From an uncultured Christensenellaceae bacterium (GTDB taxonomy: Bacteria; Bacillota; Clostridia; Christensenellales; UBA3700), in assembly GCA_944380355.1 (NCBI GenBank), contig CALWHJ010000009.1, positions 1 through 64,000 on the forward strand: a DNA stretch of 64,000 nt, written 5' to 3'. The position numbers and the translations under genes are program-made. Each line of letters begins with the position of its first letter. Positions within the stretch are counted from its first letter, which is position 1. Shown here one piece after another: positions 47,551 through 57,091 of this stretch. The notes under the pieces are model-generated. The model was not told the DNA's origin, did not search any database, and saw only the letters and a program-made list of their open reading frames with translations.

Positions 47551-47583
47551 TCACTACCGCGCACAATTCAGAAGAGGTAAAAA

Positions 47584-49680
47584 ATGGCTAGAGAATATTC
47601 TTTGGAAAACACCAGAAATATCGGCATTATGGCGCACATTGATGCCGGCAAGACCACCACGAGTGAAAGAATTTTGTTCTATACAGGTATCAACCACAAA
47701 ATCGGTGAGGTACACGAAGGTGCCGCTACGATGGACTGGATGGAACAGGAGCAGGAAAGAGGTATTACCATTACTTCCGCTGCTACTACCACTCACTGGA
47801 AGGGCACTTGCATCAACCTTATAGATACCCCGGGACACGTTGACTTCACGGTAGAAGTTGAGCGTTCCTTGCGTATTCTTGACGGTGCAGTTGCATTGTT
47901 CTGCGCAAGAGGCGGCGTTGAGCCTCAGTCCGAAACCGTTTGGAGACAGGCTACGAAGTACCACGTACCCAGAATAGCTTTTGTCAACAAGATGGACAAG
48001 GATGACGCAAGCTACTTCAGAACAATCGAAATGATGAATAAAAGACTCAATGCAAACGCTATCGCAATGCAGTATCCTATCGGAGCAGAAAAGACCTTCA
48101 GAGGTGTAGTAGATTTGCTTACGATGAAGGCTTACTACAACGAAGGCAAGAACGGCGATATTCTTACTGAAAAGGAAATTCCCGCAGAGATTCAGTCCGA
48201 GTGCGAAGAAGCTAGAGCAGCATTGATTGAAAAAATCGCAGAATTCGACGATAACCTTATGGAGAAGTTCTTCGAAGGAGATATCAGCGTAGAGGCTATG
48301 CCTAAGGATATGCTCAAACCTATAATTCGTAAGGCTACGATTGATATGAAGATTACGCCTGCTTTCTGCGGTTCGTCTTTGGGTAACAAGGGTACTCAGC
48401 TTTTGCTCGACGCAATCGTAGATTACCTGCCCGCTCCTACGGACGTTCCTAACGTAGAAGGACACATTCCCGGCGATAAGGAGAAAATCGCAACCCGTAA
48501 GTCTTCGGATGACGAGTCTTTCAGCGGTCTCGCGTTCAAGATTGCTACCGACCCCTTCATCGGTAAGCTCGCATTCTTCAGAGTTTACTCGGGTGTTTTG
48601 ACCAAGGGTTCGTATGTTTATAACTCCACCAAGGACAAGAGAGAAAGAGTAGGCCGTCTCGTAAGAATGCACGCTAACAGCCGTACCGAAATCGACGAGG
48701 CTCATGCAGGCGACATCGTTGCTATCGTAGGTCTTAAAGATACCACCACGGGCGATACGCTTTGCGACGAAAGCAATCCTATCATTCTCGAGTCTATGGA
48801 CTTCCCCGATCCCGTTATTCAGATTGCTATCGAGCCTAAGACTAAGGCTGGTCAGGAGAAGATGGGTCTCGCACTCCAGAAACTCGCAGAAGAAGATCCT
48901 ACTTTCAAGACTTATACCGACCAGGAAACCGGTCAGACCATCATCGCAGGTATGGGTGAGTTGCACCTTGACATTATCGTAGACAGATTGAGAAGAGAAT
49001 TTAAAGTCGAAGCTAACGTAGGTAATCCTCAGGTTGCTTACCGTGAGACTATCCGCAAGGAAGTCAACGCAGAAGGCTTGTTCAAGAGACAGTCGGGCGG
49101 TAAAGGTCAGTACGGTCACTGTAAAATCGTTCTTTCCCCTAACGAGGCCGGTAAGGGCGTTACGTTTGTCGACAAGACCGTCGGCGGTAGTATTCCTAAG
49201 GAATACATCCCCGCAGTCGAGGCAGGTATCAGAGAGGCTGCAAGAGGCGGTATTCTCGCAGGTTACGAAATGGTTGACTTCAACGTCGATTTGGTTGACG
49301 GTAGCTACCACGAAGTAGACTCCTCCGAAATGGCGTTCAAGATTGCAGGTTCTATGGCATTCAAGGACGGCGCGGCTAAGGCTAACCCCGTATTGCTCGA
49401 ACCTATTATGAGCGTAGAAGTACAGGCTCCCGAAGATTATCTCGGTACTATTCTCGGAAGCGTAACCGCTCGTAGAGGTACTATCAAGACGACCGAAGAG
49501 AGAAACGGCGTACAGGTAGTAGACGCAGACGTGCCTTTGGCAGAAATGTTCGGATACGCAACCGATTTGAGAGGTTCGACACAGGGTAGAGGTAACTTCG
49601 TAATGCAGTTTGACCACTACGCAGAAGTACCTAAGTCCGTTGCCGAGAAGATTATCGGCGCAAGAGCGAAAAAAGACTAA
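47584..49680 (+). CDS. fusA: Elongation factor G
   Basis: 698-residue translocase GTPase. G1 is [13 protein letters not shown] near 17, followed by the GITITSAAT switch region, DTPGHVDFT near 82 (G3) and NKMDKDDA near 136 (G4). The five-domain length is full. Typical bacterial EF-G1 rather than an EF-G2 paralogue, judging by position after rpsG. Ribosome site AGAGGT. Confidence 0.99.
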   Translation: MAREYSLENTRNIGIMAHIDAGKTTTSERILFYTGINHKIGEVHEGAATMDWMEQEQERGITITSAATTTHWKGTCINLIDTPGHVDFTVEVERSLRILDGAVALFCARGGVEPQSETVWRQATKYHVPRIAFVNKMDKDDASYFRTIEMMNKRLNANAIAMQYPIGAEKTFRGVVDLLTMKAYYNEGKNGDILTEKEIPAEIQSECEEARAALIEKIAEFDDNLMEKFFEGDISVEAMPKDMLKPIIRKATIDMKITPAFCGSSLGNKGTQLLLDAIVDYLPAPTDVPNVEGHIPGDKEKIATRKSSDDESFSGLAFKIATDPFIGKLAFFRVYSGVLTKGSYVYNSTKDKRERVGRLVRMHANSRTEIDEAHAGDIVAIVGLKDTTTGDTLCDESNPIILESMDFPDPVIQIAIEPKTKAGQEKMGLALQKLAEEDPTFKTYTDQETGQTIIAGMGELHLDIIVDRLRREFKVEANVGNPQVAYRETIRKEVNAEGLFKRQSGGKGQYGHCKIVLSPNEAGKGVTFVDKTVGGSIPKEYIPAVEAGIREAARGGILAGYEMVDFNVDLVDGSYHEVDSSEMAFKIAGSMAFKDGAAKANPVLLEPIMSVEVQAPEDYLGTILGSVTARRGTIKTTEERNGVQVVDADVPLAEMFGYATDLRGSTQGRGNFVMQFDHYAEVPKSVAEKIIGARAKKD

Positions 49681-49704
49681 TATTTATTAAAATATAAATA
49701 AATG

Positions 49705-49733
49705 TTGACAAAATCGCAAAAACATTATAAAAT
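49705..49733 (+). promoter_or_regulatory. Promoter of tuf
   Basis: TTGACA at 49705-49710, 17-bp spacer, TAAAAT at 49728-49733. tuf thus has its own promoter besides read-through from fusA. Confidence 0.75.
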
Positions 49734-49791
49734 AATAAAGGTTAATAAAAAAGACTAATTCATTTTTATATCATCAGGAGGATATTTAACT

Positions 49792-50994
49792 ATGGCTAAG
49801 GCTAAATTCGAAAGAACTAAACCCCACGTAAATATCGGTACGATTGGTCACGTTGACCACGGTAAGACCACTCTTACGGCCGCTATTACAATGTATTCCG
49901 CAGCTAAGGGCTTTGCTCAGAAGATGAGATATGACGAAATCGACAAGGCACCCGAAGAGAAGGAAAGAGGTATCACAATCAACACCGCTCACGTTGAGTA
50001 CGAGACCGACAAGCGTCACTACGCTCACGTTGACTGCCCCGGACACGCAGACTACGTTAAGAACATGATTACCGGTGCTGCACAGATGGACGGCGCAATC
50101 CTCGTAGTTGCTTCCACCGACGGTCCTATGCCCCAGACCAGAGAGCACATCTTGCTTGCTCGTCAGGTAGGCGTTCCTTACATCGTAGTATTTATGAACA
50201 AGACCGACCAAGTAGACGACCCCGAGTTGCTCGAATTGGTTGAAATGGAAATCAGAGAACTCCTCAGCGAGTACGGTTTCCCCGGCGACGATACCCCTAT
50301 CATCAAAGGTTCCGCGCTCCTCGCTTTGGAAGCTGCTTCCAACGGCGACATCTCTAATCCCGCTTGCAAGTGCATTCAGGAACTTCTCGACGCTGTTGAC
50401 GCTTATATCCCTGCACCTGAGCGTGACACCGATAAGCCTTTCTTGATGCCTGTTGAAGACGTATTCACCATTACCGGTAGAGGTACTGTTGCAACCGGTA
50501 GAGTAGAAAGAGGCGTTGTAAAAGTTCAGGATAAGGTTCAAATCGTTGGTATCAAACCTACCACCGACACCGTTATCACCGGTCTTGAAATGTTCAGAAA
50601 GCTCCTCGACGAGGCATACGCAGGCGACAACGTTGGCGCATTGCTCCGTGGTATCGACAGAAAGGGTATCGAAAGAGGTCAGGTTCTTGCTAAACCCGGC
50701 ACCATCAACCCTCACACCAAGTTCTCCTCTCAGGTTTACGTATTGACCAAGGACGAAGGCGGTCGTCATACTCCTTTCTTCAACGGATATCGTCCTCAGT
50801 TCTACTTCAGAACTACCGACGTTACCGGTTCCATCAAGTTGCCTGACGGCGTAGAAATGGTTATGCCCGGCGATAACATCAACATGGACGTTACGCTCAT
50901 CACTCCTATCGCTATCGAAGAAGGTTTGCGTTTCGCTATCCGTGAAGGTGGCAGAACCGTTGGTTCCGGCGTTGTATCCAAGATTATGGAATAA
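49792..50994 (+). CDS. tuf: Elongation factor Tu
   Basis: 400 residues. [15 protein letters not shown] near 19, [12 protein letters not shown] near 58, DCPGHADYV near 81 and NKTDQVDD near 136 form the GTPase. The usual NKCD-type G4 is NKTD here, an accepted variant. Strong AGGAGG ribosome site. The Ala-375-type elfamycin region ([10 protein letters not shown]) is normal. A terminator at 51018 closes the unit. Confidence 0.99.
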   Translation: MAKAKFERTKPHVNIGTIGHVDHGKTTLTAAITMYSAAKGFAQKMRYDEIDKAPEEKERGITINTAHVEYETDKRHYAHVDCPGHADYVKNMITGAAQMDGAILVVASTDGPMPQTREHILLARQVGVPYIVVFMNKTDQVDDPELLELVEMEIRELLSEYGFPGDDTPIIKGSALLALEAASNGDISNPACKCIQELLDAVDAYIPAPERDTDKPFLMPVEDVFTITGRGTVATGRVERGVVKVQDKVQIVGIKPTTDTVITGLEMFRKLLDEAYAGDNVGALLRGIDRKGIERGQVLAKPGTINPHTKFSSQVYVLTKDEGGRHTPFFNGYRPQFYFRTTDVTGSIKLPDGVEMVMPGDNINMDVTLITPIAIEEGLRFAIREGGRTVGSGVVSKIME

Positions 50995-51017
50995 TCGTCG
51001 ACTAAGACAAAATCTAC

Positions 51018-51048
51018 AAAGAAGGTACTTTTCAGTACCTTCTTTTTT
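51018..51048 (+). terminator. Intrinsic terminator after tuf
   Basis: AAAGAAGGTAC, loop TTTTCA, GTACCTTCTTTTTT. Confidence 0.9.
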
Positions 51049-51162
51049 ATTTCATTCTGATGCTTCAATCACTAAAAGCATTATGCGCCCTATTCTCTCA
51101 ATAAGCGTATATTATAAATCGGCGCAAACTTTATCTTTAGAGGCGTTAATCTTGCATTTATC

Positions 51163-51191
51163 TTGACAAACTTAATATATTATATTAAAAT
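51163..51191 (+). promoter_or_regulatory. Promoter of the SDR gene
   Basis: TTGACA at 51163-51168, 17-bp spacer, TAAAAT at 51186-51191. Confidence 0.7.
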
Positions 51192-51257
51192 ATTATCGTT
51201 AATTGATGAGCAATCGCTCACTGTTTTGAAAAATTATTCGGGTAAGGTGATAAGTAT

Positions 51258-52211
51258 ATGACAGGTAAATGGCTTTACGGCAGAAATGTCGTTTTGACGG
51301 GATGTTCTACCGGTATGGGTAAAGAAATCCTTCTTATTTTAGTAAAAAAATACGGCTGTAATGTAATGGGTATTGCAAGAAACAAAGCAAAACTCGACGA
51401 ACTCAAACAGGAACTCGGTGATAAATTCAGCTATCGCCGCATTAACATATCTTCGCTGGAGGACTGGAAAAAGTTTGCTCAGGAGCTTGAGGATATGGGC
51501 TTTATGACAGACATTCTCATCAACAACGCAGGTATGATTCAGCCTTTCGGTCAATTCAACGATCTCACTGACGAGCAGATTAAGAAGGTTGTGGACACCA
51601 ACCTTATGAGCGTTGTTTATTCATGCAAGGCTATGATTCCTACCATTAAGAAATCCAAGTACGGTTATGTTTGCAACGTAGCCAGCGCGTCGGCAATTCT
51701 CCCCGTAGGCGGCGAGAGTATTTATTCGGCAACCAAGGGCGGAGTATGGGCATTGACAGAGTGTCTTGCACAGGAGCTAAGAGGTTTCAATATCGGTGTT
51801 TCGTGCGTAATGCCCGGACCCGTTAAGACTGATATATACAAGGCAAGAGAAGGCGAGAGCGGTCCTAAGGCGGATAAGCTGGTAGAGAGCGTAGGAATTA
51901 CTGCTCAGACAGCCGGCAAGAGAATAGTTAAGGCTATAAAGAAAGGCAAGACGAGAGTCATTACCGACGGCGTTGCAAGACTTATGGACTTCGGTATGAG
52001 AGTATGTCCCGCTACTACTTGCAAAATGACGGGAAGTCTTATGAAGAAATTCTCTCCTAAAATGGCGTCCTTCAAGCCTATATATCAGGAACAGTTTGAC
52101 AGAAAGGAAGAACTCAAGCAGAAGAAAAAGGAAGCTAAAAAGCAAGTTTATAAGAAGCTTGCCGACGTGCCCGCAGGCGTTTTCGCTTCCGATGACCTCA
52201 CAAACGTCTGA
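51258..52211 (+). CDS. Short-chain dehydrogenase/reductase
   Basis: A 317-residue NAD(P)-binding Rossmann enzyme. TGCSTGMGKEI near 14 is the TGxxxGxG cofactor motif, NNAG near 92 the structural motif, and the catalytic residues are the Ser in VASASA and Tyr/Lys in YSATK near 158. The PGPVKTDIY block follows. After the standard SDR core (about 250 residues) comes a Lys-rich tail ending in KKKEAKKQVYKKLADV. The substrate (sugar, sterol, keto-acyl) cannot be assigned. It is isolated, with its own promoter and terminator, in the midst of ribosomal genes. Confidence 0.9.
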   Translation: MTGKWLYGRNVVLTGCSTGMGKEILLILVKKYGCNVMGIARNKAKLDELKQELGDKFSYRRINISSLEDWKKFAQELEDMGFMTDILINNAGMIQPFGQFNDLTDEQIKKVVDTNLMSVVYSCKAMIPTIKKSKYGYVCNVASASAILPVGGESIYSATKGGVWALTECLAQELRGFNIGVSCVMPGPVKTDIYKAREGESGPKADKLVESVGITAQTAGKRIVKAIKKGKTRVITDGVARLMDFGMRVCPATTCKMTGSLMKKFSPKMASFKPIYQEQFDRKEELKQKKKEAKKQVYKKLADVPAGVFASDDLTNV

Positions 52212-52230
52212 TAATAAGCGATATTTTGAG

Positions 52231-52258
52231 TATAAAAGCGTCCTAGGACGCTTTTATA
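52231..52258 (+). terminator. 28-bp perfect palindrome, terminator
   Basis: TATAAAAGCGTCCT directly followed by its exact reverse complement. As RNA it forms a long hairpin flanked by A and T stretches, which suits a bidirectional terminator between the SDR gene and rpmG. Confidence 0.75.
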
Positions 52259-52289
52259 TATAAATATATCGAAATATTAAAAAAAATAT

Positions 52290-52318
52290 TTGACACACCT
52301 CAAGCGTTTTGCTATAAT
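52290..52318 (+). promoter_or_regulatory. Promoter of rpmG-secE-nusG
   Basis: TTGACA at 52290-52295, 17-bp spacer, perfect TATAAT at 52313-52318. The early transcript carries a CACCT/AGGTG hairpin (52326-52341) followed by TAATTTTTTT, a small attenuator-like structure before the ribosome site. Confidence 0.8.
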
Positions 52319-52366
52319 GTATTAGCACCTACTATGAGGTGTAATTTTTTTGGAGGTGTTGTTCAG

Positions 52367-52516
52367 ATGACCACAAGAATCACTTTGGCTTGTACGGAAT
52401 GTAAACAACGCAATTACGACACATATAAGAATAAGAAGAATACTCCCGACAGATTGGAGATAAAGAAGTATTGCAAATTCTGTAAAAAGACTACTTTGCA
52501 TAAAGAGACCAAATAA
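52367..52516 (+). CDS. rpmG: Ribosomal protein L33
   Basis: 49 residues from the ATG at 52367, [20 protein letters not shown], with a strong GGAGGTG ribosome site; upstream in-frame ATG at 52334 lies within the attenuator-like leader. Two CxxC pairs (CTEC and CKFC) mark the zinc-binding form of L33. First gene before secE, as in many Bacillota. Confidence 0.96.
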   Translation: MTTRITLACTECKQRNYDTYKNKKNTPDRLEIKKYCKFCKKTTLHKETK

Positions 52517-52533
52517 TAAGGAGACCTTTATTT

Positions 52534-52884
52534 ATGTCTAAGAAGAATAAAAATCAAATGGTTTCCGGCGAGACTCTTATATCCAACGCACCTCTTAAGG
52601 ATGCGGACTTTGAAAATGTAAAGGCTGCTCCTGCTAAGGTTGACAACAAGAAGTTCGACAAAAATGCTAAGGACAAAAAGCCTAGTGCAGGTGCGAGAGC
52701 GAGAAAGACTTTCAAGGAAATGTTTTCCGAGCTTAAAAAGGTAAGCTGGCCTACCGCTAAGAAGACTGCTTCTATGTTCGGCATAGTTGTAGTGGTAGTG
52801 CTTTTCTTCCTCGTTGTAATCTCTGCATTCGATTACGGCATTATGTCGCTCGTAAAACTTTTGATGGACCATTCAGTCGTCTGA
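52534..52884 (+). CDS. secE: Preprotein translocase subunit SecE
   Basis: 116 residues. The SecE core is FKEMFSELKKVSWPTAKK near 66, followed by one membrane helix near 86-110. A 60-residue Lys-rich extension precedes the core, longer than in Bacillus SecE (about 60 residues in total). Ribosome site AAGGAG. SecE clamps SecY in the translocon. It lies 15 bases before nusG. Confidence 0.93.
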   Translation: MSKKNKNQMVSGETLISNAPLKDADFENVKAAPAKVDNKKFDKNAKDKKPSAGARARKTFKEMFSELKKVSWPTAKKTASMFGIVVVVVLFFLVVISAFDYGIMSLVKLLMDHSVV

Positions 52885-52899
52885 TAAGAGGTGAGCAGT

Positions 52900-53445
52900 A
52901 TGGAAGAAGAGAAGAAGTACACTCCCGCTGACGCTAAATGGTATATCTTGCAGACTCAGTACGGTTACGAGAGCATTGCGGAGTCCTCGCTTAAACAACT
53001 TGTAGAACTCAACAATCTCGGAGATTTTATCTTTGATATAGTCGTACCCGAAGAAGAGGAAATCGTAGAGCGCAACGGAAAGAAAAAAGTCGTTAAGCGT
53101 AAGAAGTATCCTAACTACATCTTTATCAAGATGATTTATACCAAACATATCTGGTTCCTCGTAAAGAATACCAGAGGTATCAAGGACTTCTGCAGCGGCT
53201 ACGACGGTAAGCCTATTCCTATGAGCGACGACGAAGTAAAACGCACTCAGCTCGAGAAAATTACGATTGACGACCTCAAGATAAACGTGGGCGACCATAT
53301 CAATATTCTCAGCGGTCCTTTGCAAGGCTTTATGGGCGAAGTAAAGGAAATAAAGGCCGATATAGAAAAAGTCAAGGTTACGGTGATGATGTTCGGCAGA
53401 GAAACCACCGTAGAACTCGACTTCGGTCAAGTAGAAAAATTATAA
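52900..53445 (+). CDS. nusG: Transcription termination/antitermination factor NusG
   Basis: 181 residues from the ATG at 52900 (MEEEKKYTPADAKWYILQTQ), preceded by AAGAGGTG. The NGN domain contains KWYILQTQYGYES and NYIFIKM near 76. The KOW motif is INILSGPLQGFMGEV near 135. It binds RNA polymerase and links to Rho or the ribosome. Position secE-nusG-rplK is the classical order. Confidence 0.97.
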   Translation: MEEEKKYTPADAKWYILQTQYGYESIAESSLKQLVELNNLGDFIFDIVVPEEEEIVERNGKKKVVKRKKYPNYIFIKMIYTKHIWFLVKNTRGIKDFCSGYDGKPIPMSDDEVKRTQLEKITIDDLKINVGDHINILSGPLQGFMGEVKEIKADIEKVKVTVMMFGRETTVELDFGQVEKL

Positions 53446-53535
53446 GTCAACAACAGTCATTTATGACTTGGGAGAGATGCAAAAATCTTTTCAATTGTAT
53501 CTCGTTAATACCACGATTGCTAGGAGGTTAACACT

Positions 53536-53961
53536 ATGGCAAAGAAGATTAAGGCGGTAGTTAAATTGCAACTTCCCGCCGGTAAGGCAACTCCCGGACC
53601 CCCTGTAGGTTCCACACTCGGTCCTCACGGTATCAATATTCCGGGCTTCACTAAAGAATTCAACGAAAAGACCAAAGGTCAAGAAGGTTTGATTCTTCCT
53701 GTCGTTATGACGATTTTCGAGGACCGTTCGTTCACGTTCATTCTCAAGACGCCTCCCGCAGCAGTTCTTATCAAGAAAGCTTGCGGATTGCAGAGCGGTA
53801 GCGCAAAGCCCAACAAGGACAAGGTTGCTAAGCTCACCAAGGCTCAACTCGAAGAAATCGCTAAGACCAAGATGCCCGACATTACTGCCGGAAGTCTTGA
53901 AGCAGCAATGCATACGATAGCAGGTACGGCTCGTAGTATGGGCGTTACCATAGAAGAATAA
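53536..53961 (+). CDS. rplK: Ribosomal protein L11
   Basis: 141 residues. Start [35 protein letters not shown] near 23 is the conserved N-terminal block. The C-terminal [10 protein letters not shown] fits the RNA-binding domain. AGGAGGT ribosome site. The 90-base spacer after nusG has no clear promoter. Confidence 0.98.
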   Translation: MAKKIKAVVKLQLPAGKATPGPPVGSTLGPHGINIPGFTKEFNEKTKGQEGLILPVVMTIFEDRSFTFILKTPPAAVLIKKACGLQSGSAKPNKDKVAKLTKAQLEEIAKTKMPDITAGSLEAAMHTIAGTARSMGVTIEE

Positions 53962-53974
53962 GGAGGTATATGAT

Positions 53975-54661
53975 ATGAAACAGAGTAAGAGATTTATCGA
54001 AGCCTCCAAACTCGTAGATTTGACCAAGGCTTACGAAGCGCAAGACGCTATGAAATTGGTAGTTGACACGGCTACCGCTAAGTTTGACGAATCTGTCGAA
54101 CTTCACGTAAAACTCGGCGTAGACTCCAGACACGCTGACCAACAGGTCAGAGGCGTAGTAGTACTTCCTCACGGTACCGGTAAGGTAAAGAAAGTACTCG
54201 TTATCGCAAAGGGCGTTAAGGCAGACGAAGCTACCGCAGCAGGCGCAGACTACGTAGGCGGCGAAGAGTATATCAACAAAATCAAAAACGAAAACTGGTT
54301 TGATTTTGACGTGTGCGTTACGACTCCCGAAATGATGGGTCTCGTAGGTAGAATCGGTAAGATTTTGGGACCTAAGGGCTTGATGCCTAACCCTAAATCC
54401 GGCACCGTAACTATGGACGTTACCAAGGCTGTCAACGAGATTAAAGCAGGTAAGGTAGAGTACAGACTCGACAAGACCAACATTATTCACGTTGCTATCG
54501 GCAAGAAGTCTTTCGGCGCTGAGAAGCTTATCGACAACTACAACACCATTTACGACGCAATTCTCAAGGCTAAGCCTGCAGCTGCAAAGGGACAGTACAT
54601 CAAGAGTGTATCCGTTTCCAGCACGATGGGCCCCGGCATCAAGATTGCGGCTAAAATGTAA
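53975..54661 (+). CDS. rplA: Ribosomal protein L1
   Basis: 228 residues. Start [15 protein letters not shown]. The signature [20 protein letters not shown] lies near 125. It forms the L1 stalk and represses its own operon by binding mRNA in many bacteria. Ribosome site AAGGAGG, 13 bases after rplK. Confidence 0.98.
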   Translation: MKQSKRFIEASKLVDLTKAYEAQDAMKLVVDTATAKFDESVELHVKLGVDSRHADQQVRGVVVLPHGTGKVKKVLVIAKGVKADEATAAGADYVGGEEYINKIKNENWFDFDVCVTTPEMMGLVGRIGKILGPKGLMPNPKSGTVTMDVTKAVNEIKAGKVEYRLDKTNIIHVAIGKKSFGAEKLIDNYNTIYDAILKAKPAAAKGQYIKSVSVSSTMGPGIKIAAKM

Positions 54662-54677
54662 TTGTTTGCAAAATCGT

Positions 54678-54706
54678 TTGACAAACAGTTTAAAAACGTA
54701 TAATAT
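54678..54706 (+). promoter_or_regulatory. Promoter of rplJL
   Basis: TTGACA at 54678-54683 with TAATAT at 54701-54706 (17-bp spacer); an overlapping TATAAT gives a 15-bp spacer. Confidence 0.65.
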
Positions 54707-54714
54707 TTAATAGT

Positions 54715-54835
54715 AAATATCTTGCCAAAGACAGCAAGTGCGGAGTACCGCTTAATTTCTTGCCGAGGTAGGACTAAACCGTATTAGAGTTTTAGTACCC
54801 TCTGTGTCTTTGGCACAGAGGGTAATTTTATAGGA
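54715..54835 (+). promoter_or_regulatory. L10 leader (autoregulatory RNA) with attenuator
   Basis: The leader before rplJ has the layout of the ribosomal-protein L10 leader: a multi-stem region including AGACAGCAAGTGCGGAGTACC and CTTGCCGAGGTAGG-like strands, then a strong hairpin ACCCTCTGTG/CACAGAGGGT at 54797-54823 followed by AATTTTA. L10, with L7/L12, is known to bind such leaders and limit expression of rplJL. Confidence 0.75.
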
Positions 54836-54843
54836 GGTAAAAA

Positions 54844-55332
54844 ATGTCAGCAGCAAGAGATTTGAAGGCGCAACAGGTTGAAGAAATCAAGTCTATGATA
54901 TCCAACTGCAAGGGTATGGTTGTCGTATCCTATCAGGGTATATCCGTAGCAGACGATACCGTATTGCGTGCAAAGTTCAGAGCTGAAAACGTTCAGTACA
55001 AGGTCCTCAAAAACAGACTTGTTTTGAGAGCACTTAAGGAATTGGGTATCGAAGGCTTTGACAATCATTTGGAAGGCTCGTCCGCATTTGCATTTGCAAA
55101 CGGCGATGCACTCGCAGCAGCGAAAATAGTTTCCGAACAAGGCAAGACCGTAAAGGCATTGCAGGTAAAATGCGGCTTGATGGACGGTGCGTATATCGAC
55201 GATACCGTAGTAGCAAAACTCGCATCTATCCCTTCGAAAGAGGTACTTATCGCACAACTGCTCGGTATGCTCCAGAGTCCTATCAGCGGACTTGCAAGAG
55301 CATTGCAACAAGTGGCAGAAAAAGCTCAGTAA
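54844..55332 (+). CDS. rplJ: Ribosomal protein L10
   Basis: 162 residues. Start MSAARDLKAQQVEEIKSMIS. YKVLKNRLVLRALKELG near 57 is the rRNA-binding region. The C-terminal helix ISGLARALQQVAEKA binds L7/L12 dimers. Ribosome site AGGAGGT. It is preceded by its autoregulatory leader. Confidence 0.97.
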   Translation: MSAARDLKAQQVEEIKSMISNCKGMVVVSYQGISVADDTVLRAKFRAENVQYKVLKNRLVLRALKELGIEGFDNHLEGSSAFAFANGDALAAAKIVSEQGKTVKALQVKCGLMDGAYIDDTVVAKLASIPSKEVLIAQLLGMLQSPISGLARALQQVAEKAQ

Positions 55333-55392
55333 TTACGAGCGGTTTAATCACATTAATTTTAAAATCAAGAATTTATTTGGAGGAATACAACA

Positions 55393-55767
55393 ATGGCAGA
55401 TATCGCAAAGATGATTGAAGAAATCAAAGGTATGACAGTATTGGAGCTTAACGATTTGGTTAAGGCTATCGAAGCAGAATTCGGCGTAAGCGCAGCAGCT
55501 ATGGCAGTTGCAGCTCCTGCAGCAGGCGGCGCAGCAGCTCCCGCAGCAGAGGAGAAGACTGAGTTTGACGTTATCTTGAAGAGCGCAGGCGCTAACAAGA
55601 TGGCAGTTATCAAGCTCGTTAAGGATTTGACCGGTCTCGGTCTTAAGGACGCTAAGGACCTCGTTGACGGCGCTCCTAAGACTCTTAAGGAAGCTATCTC
55701 CAAGGAAGCAGCTGACGAAATCGTTGCTAAGCTCAAGGAAGCCGGCGCAGAAGTCGAAGTTAAGTAA
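55393..55767 (+). CDS. rplL: Ribosomal protein L7/L12
   Basis: 124 residues. The N-terminal dimerisation part is followed by the Ala-rich hinge (about 34-52) and the C-terminal factor-binding domain, with [20 protein letters not shown] near 74. Strong GGAGG ribosome site. It recruits elongation factors to the stalk. Ends with the terminator at 55795; rpoB is not downstream as it would be in the common order. Confidence 0.98.
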   Translation: MADIAKMIEEIKGMTVLELNDLVKAIEAEFGVSAAAMAVAAPAAGGAAAPAAEEKTEFDVILKSAGANKMAVIKLVKDLTGLGLKDAKDLVDGAPKTLKEAISKEAADEIVAKLKEAGAEVEVK

Positions 55768-55794
55768 TTTTTTTAATCCTATAAAAAATACTTA

Positions 55795-55827
55795 CGCACC
55801 TCGCAATAGCGGGGTGCGCCTTTTTTA
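55795..55827 (+). terminator. Intrinsic terminator after rplL
   Basis: CGCACCTCG, loop CAATAG, CGGGGTGCG (one G-T pair), then CCTTTTTT. Confidence 0.85.
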
Positions 55828-55867
55828 GTATGAATTCAGAGTATTGCTTGTTTTATGTCAATCGCCG

Positions 55868-56476
55868 TTAATGTTTCTTAAATAAACTTTTTATAATATC
55901 AGTTACGATTTTTTGCATTTTTTTATAATCTATATAAGTATGTTTGTCATACACGTATTCGTGTGAAAAGGATTCGATAATATTCAAAGAAAAATGAATT
56001 TTTTCTCTTAATCCGTCATCGGACATTCCCAAGGACAACAAGATACGCTCAAGGTTGATAGTGATGTCATCCTCCAAACGGATGAATGCGGCGTTTACGT
56101 CTGCGTCCGTATGAGTGAGTGAGTGCAGCGTTTCGTGAAGGTTTGCATTTGATTTATGCATTTGAATAACAATGTCGACAATTTCGTCTATTATCAAGTC
56201 AAGATGATCCAGGTTGTCGATTTTGTCAAACAGAGCATAAACGGGGGCTGTTATTTTGCGCATATATATCTCTATAACGCATTTGAGAATATCTTTTTTA
56301 TCGTTGAAGTAACCGTATATTATACCGGTTGATACTTTAGCGTATTTGGCAATTTCAGCGGTATTGGTGTTGTGATATCCCTTTTGAGAAAACAAGTCAT
56401 AACCCGCTTGTATTATTCTTTTCTTCTTTTCTATTGAGCGTTCTTGTTTAGGCTCTCTGACAGTATTTGCTTTCAT
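55868..56476 (-). CDS. TetR-family transcriptional regulator
   Basis: A 202-residue repressor-type protein. The N-terminal helix-turn-helix reads RIIQAGYDLFSQKGYHNTNT and continues through AEIAKYAKVSTGIIYGYFNDK (about 20-62). The C-terminal ligand domain is not recognisable. It is divergent from the feo-type operon; two related inverted repeats, at 56530-56551 and 56592-56611, lie between and flank the operon promoter. It probably regulates itself and the iron-uptake genes, which would be unusual, as feo is normally under Fur/DtxR or Fnr control. Confidence 0.9.
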   Translation of the reverse strand: MKANTVREPKQERSIEKKKRIIQAGYDLFSQKGYHNTNTAEIAKYAKVSTGIIYGYFNDKKDILKCVIEIYMRKITAPVYALFDKIDNLDHLDLIIDEIVDIVIQMHKSNANLHETLHSLTHTDADVNAAFIRLEDDITINLERILLSLGMSDDGLREKIHFSLNIIESFSHEYVYDKHTYIDYKKMQKIVTDIIKSLFKKH

Positions 56477-56529
56477 ATTTCTATTATAAATGCAAAAGAG
56501 AAAAAAGGCAAGAATAAAAAAAAGATAAA

Positions 56530-56551
56530 ATATGAATAAACTTTCACATAT
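56530..56551. promoter_or_regulatory. Candidate operator 1 (imperfect inverted repeat)
   Basis: ATATGAA, six bases, TTCACATAT. It resembles operator 2 (56592) and stands just upstream of the -35 box at 56555. Both may be bound by the adjacent TetR protein. Confidence 0.45.
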
Positions 56552-56554
56552 TGC

Positions 56555-56583
56555 TTGACAAAGAGCCGGTCGGCTGTTAAAAT
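56555..56583 (+). promoter_or_regulatory. Promoter of the feo operon
   Basis: TTGACA at 56555-56560, 17-bp spacer, TAAAAT at 56578-56583. Operator-like repeats flank it on both sides. Confidence 0.75.
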
Positions 56584-56591
56584 ATATGTGA

Positions 56592-56611
56592 ATATGAAAT
56601 ATGTTTCATAT
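56592..56611. promoter_or_regulatory. Candidate operator 2 (perfect inverted repeat)
   Basis: ATATGAAA, TATG, TTTCATAT: 8-bp perfect arms with a four-base centre. It covers the expected transcription start of the feo operon, so binding would block transcription. Size and symmetry suit a TetR dimer; an iron regulator is the alternative. Confidence 0.6.
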
Positions 56612-56634
56612 AATACTTAAGTGAGAAAAAAGTT

Positions 56635-56847
56635 ATGCCGTTAGTAATTGCGCCTATAGGCAAGACATTGCAAGTAACAAAAATCGCAGTTGACGATAAA
56701 ATTAAAAAGCATTTTGAGAGTTTGGGATTGATTGTCGGTTGCCAGTTATGTGTTTTGAGCAATAATAAAGGCAGTCTTATATGCTTGATTAAAGATTACA
56801 GATTGGCGCTCGATAAATACGTAGCGTCAAAAATATATGTAATATAA
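56635..56847 (+). CDS. FeoA-domain small protein (first copy)
   Basis: 70 residues with the SH3-like FeoA fold: start MPLVIAPIGKTLQVTKIAVD, then a LGLIVGCQLCVLSNNKG turn and the final ALDKYVASKIYV that fits the last FeoA strand. It is more divergent than the next gene's product. Paired FeoA proteins occur in clostridial feo operons and bind FeoB or regulate it. The ribosome site is weak (GTGAGAAAAAAG). Confidence 0.82.
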   Translation: MPLVIAPIGKTLQVTKIAVDDKIKKHFESLGLIVGCQLCVLSNNKGSLICLIKDYRLALDKYVASKIYVI

Positions 56848-56860
56848 AAACGGAGGAAGT

Positions 56861-57091
56861 ATGCAAAAAAAACTCAGTGAGTTTTCTGTCGGAGAGAAAG
56901 GAAAGGTTGTCTTTGTCGAAGCAGAAGGTAAACTAAAGCGCAGACTCTTTGATATGGGGGTAACACCCGCTGTGGAAATATATTTAAGAAAACGCGCTCC
57001 TCTCGGTGACCCTATAGAGGTCACCATACGCGGATACGAATTGACTTTACGTATCAGCGAAGCAAAGAAAGTATTAATGGAGGTAGAATGA
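56861..57091 (+). CDS. feoA: FeoA
   Basis: 76 residues with a typical FeoA domain: KLSEFSVGEKGKVVFVEAEG, RRLFDMGVTPAVEIYLRKRA and GDPIEVTIRGYELTLRISEA. It is cytosolic and assists FeoB in ferrous-iron uptake. Ribosome site GGAGGAAG. Its stop overlaps the feoB start by four bases (ATGA). Confidence 0.93.
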   Translation: MQKKLSEFSVGEKGKVVFVEAEGKLKRRLFDMGVTPAVEIYLRKRAPLGDPIEVTIRGYELTLRISEAKKVLMEVE

